DNA of 64,000 nucleotides, taken from a bacterium (GTDB lineage Bacteria; UBA4055). The translations under genes and the position numbers were made by a program. The notes under the pieces are model-generated. The model saw only the letters and a list, made by a program, of their open reading frames with translations, was not told where the DNA came from and ran no database searches. Numbering within the stretch: position 1 is the stretch's first letter; every line of letters starts with the position of its first letter. The stretch lies in NCBI GenBank assembly GCA_029559475.1, contig JAKQBN010000076.1, positions 1-64,000 of the forward strand, given 5' to 3'. Shown piece by piece: positions 62,938 through 64,000 of this stretch.

Positions 62938-64000
62938 TTACAGCTTCCTCTGCGTTTCTTTATATTCGAATACCTCTATCAGATCCTGTTCTTTAAAATC
63001 GTTAAAGTTCTCTATTCCTATACCGCACTCGAACCCAGATGAAACTTCTTTTGCGTCGTCTTTCATCCTTTTCAGCGATGTAAGTTTGCCCTGATAAACT
63101 TCGATACCGTCCCTTATCACTTTCAGCATGGCATTCCTAATAACCTTTCCTGTCTGAACATAGCAGCCGGCAATAGCTCCCATCTTCGGAACTCTGAAAA
63201 TCGCTCTGACCTCAGCCGTTCCAAGAAGCTCTTCTGTAATGAGCGGTTTGAGCATACCTTCCAGAGCGCTCTTCACGTCTTCGAAAAGATCGTAAATTAT
63301 GCTGTATATCCTTATCTCCACCTTTTTCTGCTGCGCAAGGTCTTTAGCTTTTATGTTCGGTCTTACGTGGAATCCGAGTATGATGGCATGCGAAGCTTCG
63401 GCGAGAAGTACGTCACCTTCAGTGATCGCGCCTACACCCTTCGATAGTATTTTTACTCCTACTTCGCTGTTAGCTACTTTCATCAGCGTATCACTTATAG
63501 CCTCGACTGAACCGTCGGCATCCCCTTTTATTATAAGATTTAATGTCTGGATCTCGCCAAGCTTGATCTGTTCCGAAACATTATCAAGATTTATTATGCT
63601 TACTTTGTGCTGAGACTGAGCTCTGTTTATCTGCTCTCTTCTTCCAGCTATCATTTTAGCTTTCTGCTCGTTGTCGACCACTACGAACGAGTCACCTGCG
63701 TTGGGAGAGCCTGAAAAGCCTAGCACCAGCACTGGATACGCCGGTTTAGCCTCGAAAACGTTTTCTCTCCTTTCGTTCAGCATCGCTCTTACTTTTCCGT
63801 AAGTCTGTCCGCATACGAAAGTATCGCCGACCTTAAGAGTACCCTTGTCGACAAGGATCGTTGATACTGCTCCGAAACCTTTATCAAGCTTGGATTCTAT
63901 TACTGTACCTATTGCCTGGCAGAAAGGATTTGCCTTAAGTTCAAGCATATCTGCTTCGAGAAGAATTGCATCAAGCAGCTCTTCTATTCCTAGGCCTGTC
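62938..64000 (-). CDS. infB: Translation initiation factor IF-2, C-terminal part (cut by window end)
   Basis: The reading frame runs off the right edge of the window, so the N-terminal domains and the GTP-binding motifs are outside it. The visible 353 residues begin in the middle of the conserved segment TGLGIEELLDAI then LEADMLELKANP, followed by domains II to IV: GTVIESKLDKGFGAVSTILV in parts (GTVIESKLDKG), GDADGSVEAISD, VGAITEGDVLLAEAS, and the fMet-tRNA-binding C-domain ending in SSGFECGIGIENFNDFKEQD in parts (GFECGIGIENF). It brings initiator tRNA to the 30S subunit. It is first in the visible block infB-rbfA-nrnA-truB. Confidence 0.97.
   Translation of the reverse strand, partial: TGLGIEELLDAILLEADMLELKANPFCQAIGTVIESKLDKGFGAVSTILVDKGTLKVGDTFVCGQTYGKVRAMLNERRENVFEAKPAYPVLVLGFSGSPNAGDSFVVVDNEQKAKMIAGRREQINRAQSQHKVSIINLDNVSEQIKLGEIQTLNLIIKGDADGSVEAISDTLMKVANSEVGVKILSKGVGAITEGDVLLAEASHAIILGFHVRPNIKAKDLAQQKKVEIRIYSIIYDLFEDVKSALEGMLKPLITEELLGTAEVRAIFRVPKMGAIAGCYVQTGKVIRNAMLKVIRDGIEVYQGKLTSLKRMKDDAKEVSSGFECGIGIENFNDFKEQDLIEVFEYKETQRKL

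Overview
The window reads as a densely coding, moderately AT-rich chromosomal segment of an anaerobic Gram-negative bacterium. Evidence for a diderm envelope includes an LPS/Kdo block (kdsA, kdsC, lptC), a PorV/UPF0164-type outer-membrane barrel, and many Sec signal peptides. The RNA polymerase omega subunit resembles the version seen in Bacteroidetes and relatives. Several predicted promoters have the form TTGACT/TTGCNN - 16-18 nt - TATAAT/TAAATT. Together these suggest the FCB superphylum, possibly a candidate phylum such as Delongbacteria; that placement is inference, with no rRNA present to test it. Anaerobic metabolism is suggested by indolepyruvate:ferredoxin oxidoreductase (iorAB), formate-tetrahydrofolate ligase (fhs), and a selenium-handling trio at the left edge. 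No tRNA, rRNA, CRISPR array, prophage or insertion sequence was recognised, and no stretch longer than about 200 bases lacks a gene or its control signals.

Layout. 1-1.8 kb (+): YedF/TusA-like protein, selenium-associated cysteine desulfurase, DUF3343 Se/S carrier, ending in a bidirectional terminator. 1.8-6.7 kb (-): outer-membrane barrel, CsgG/coiled-coil lipid-envelope-type protein, and a MurG fused to a HEAT-repeat tail. 6.8-9.2 kb (-): iorA-iorB. 9.3-15.1 kb (-): kdsA-kdsC-lptC-yicC-gmk-rpoZ-coaBC-FecR protein, a tightly packed operon. 15.2-24.0 kb (+): hybrid sensor kinase, gapA, an EamA transporter, then a propeller lipoprotein with a TPR/LytS-type kinase and a LytTR regulator. 24-32.6 kb (-): tex, a small secreted protein, a prolyl oligopeptidase and a 1208-residue protein built like soluble adenylyl cyclase. 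32.7-38.8 kb: MATE exporter, fhs, an RlmK-like methyltransferase, mtnA-ogt and a small membrane protein.

38.8-42.9 kb (-) is a four-gene membrane cassette of unknown function and is the best candidate for an undescribed system: a coiled-coil protein with a membrane-anchored alpha/beta domain, a second anchored alpha/beta protein that may be distantly related to it, and two multi-pass membrane proteins. 43.1-49.2 kb holds a secreted CBM9/DUF4838 glycan-acting protein, a PAS/zinc protein and a large radical SAM protein. 49.3-54.3 kb (+) holds a Kef-type antiporter fused to a PTS EIIA domain, an acyltransferase, and an SPFH/GYF protein directly followed by a zinc-ribbon membrane protein. 54.4-60.9 kb (+) holds frr, argS (with an altered HIGH motif), a giant kinase/pseudo-ATPase/TPR protein and a T7-lysozyme-like amidase. 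60.9-64.0 kb (-) is the translation block infB-rbfA-nrnA-truB, with infB cut by the window end.

Themes: signalling through large multi-domain ATPase/TPR proteins (the cyclase and the kinase share an architecture), several unusual starts (CTG, TTG, GTG) that are each supported by a Shine-Dalgarno sequence, and several core enzymes with altered key residues (IorA cluster ligands, ArgS HIGH motif).
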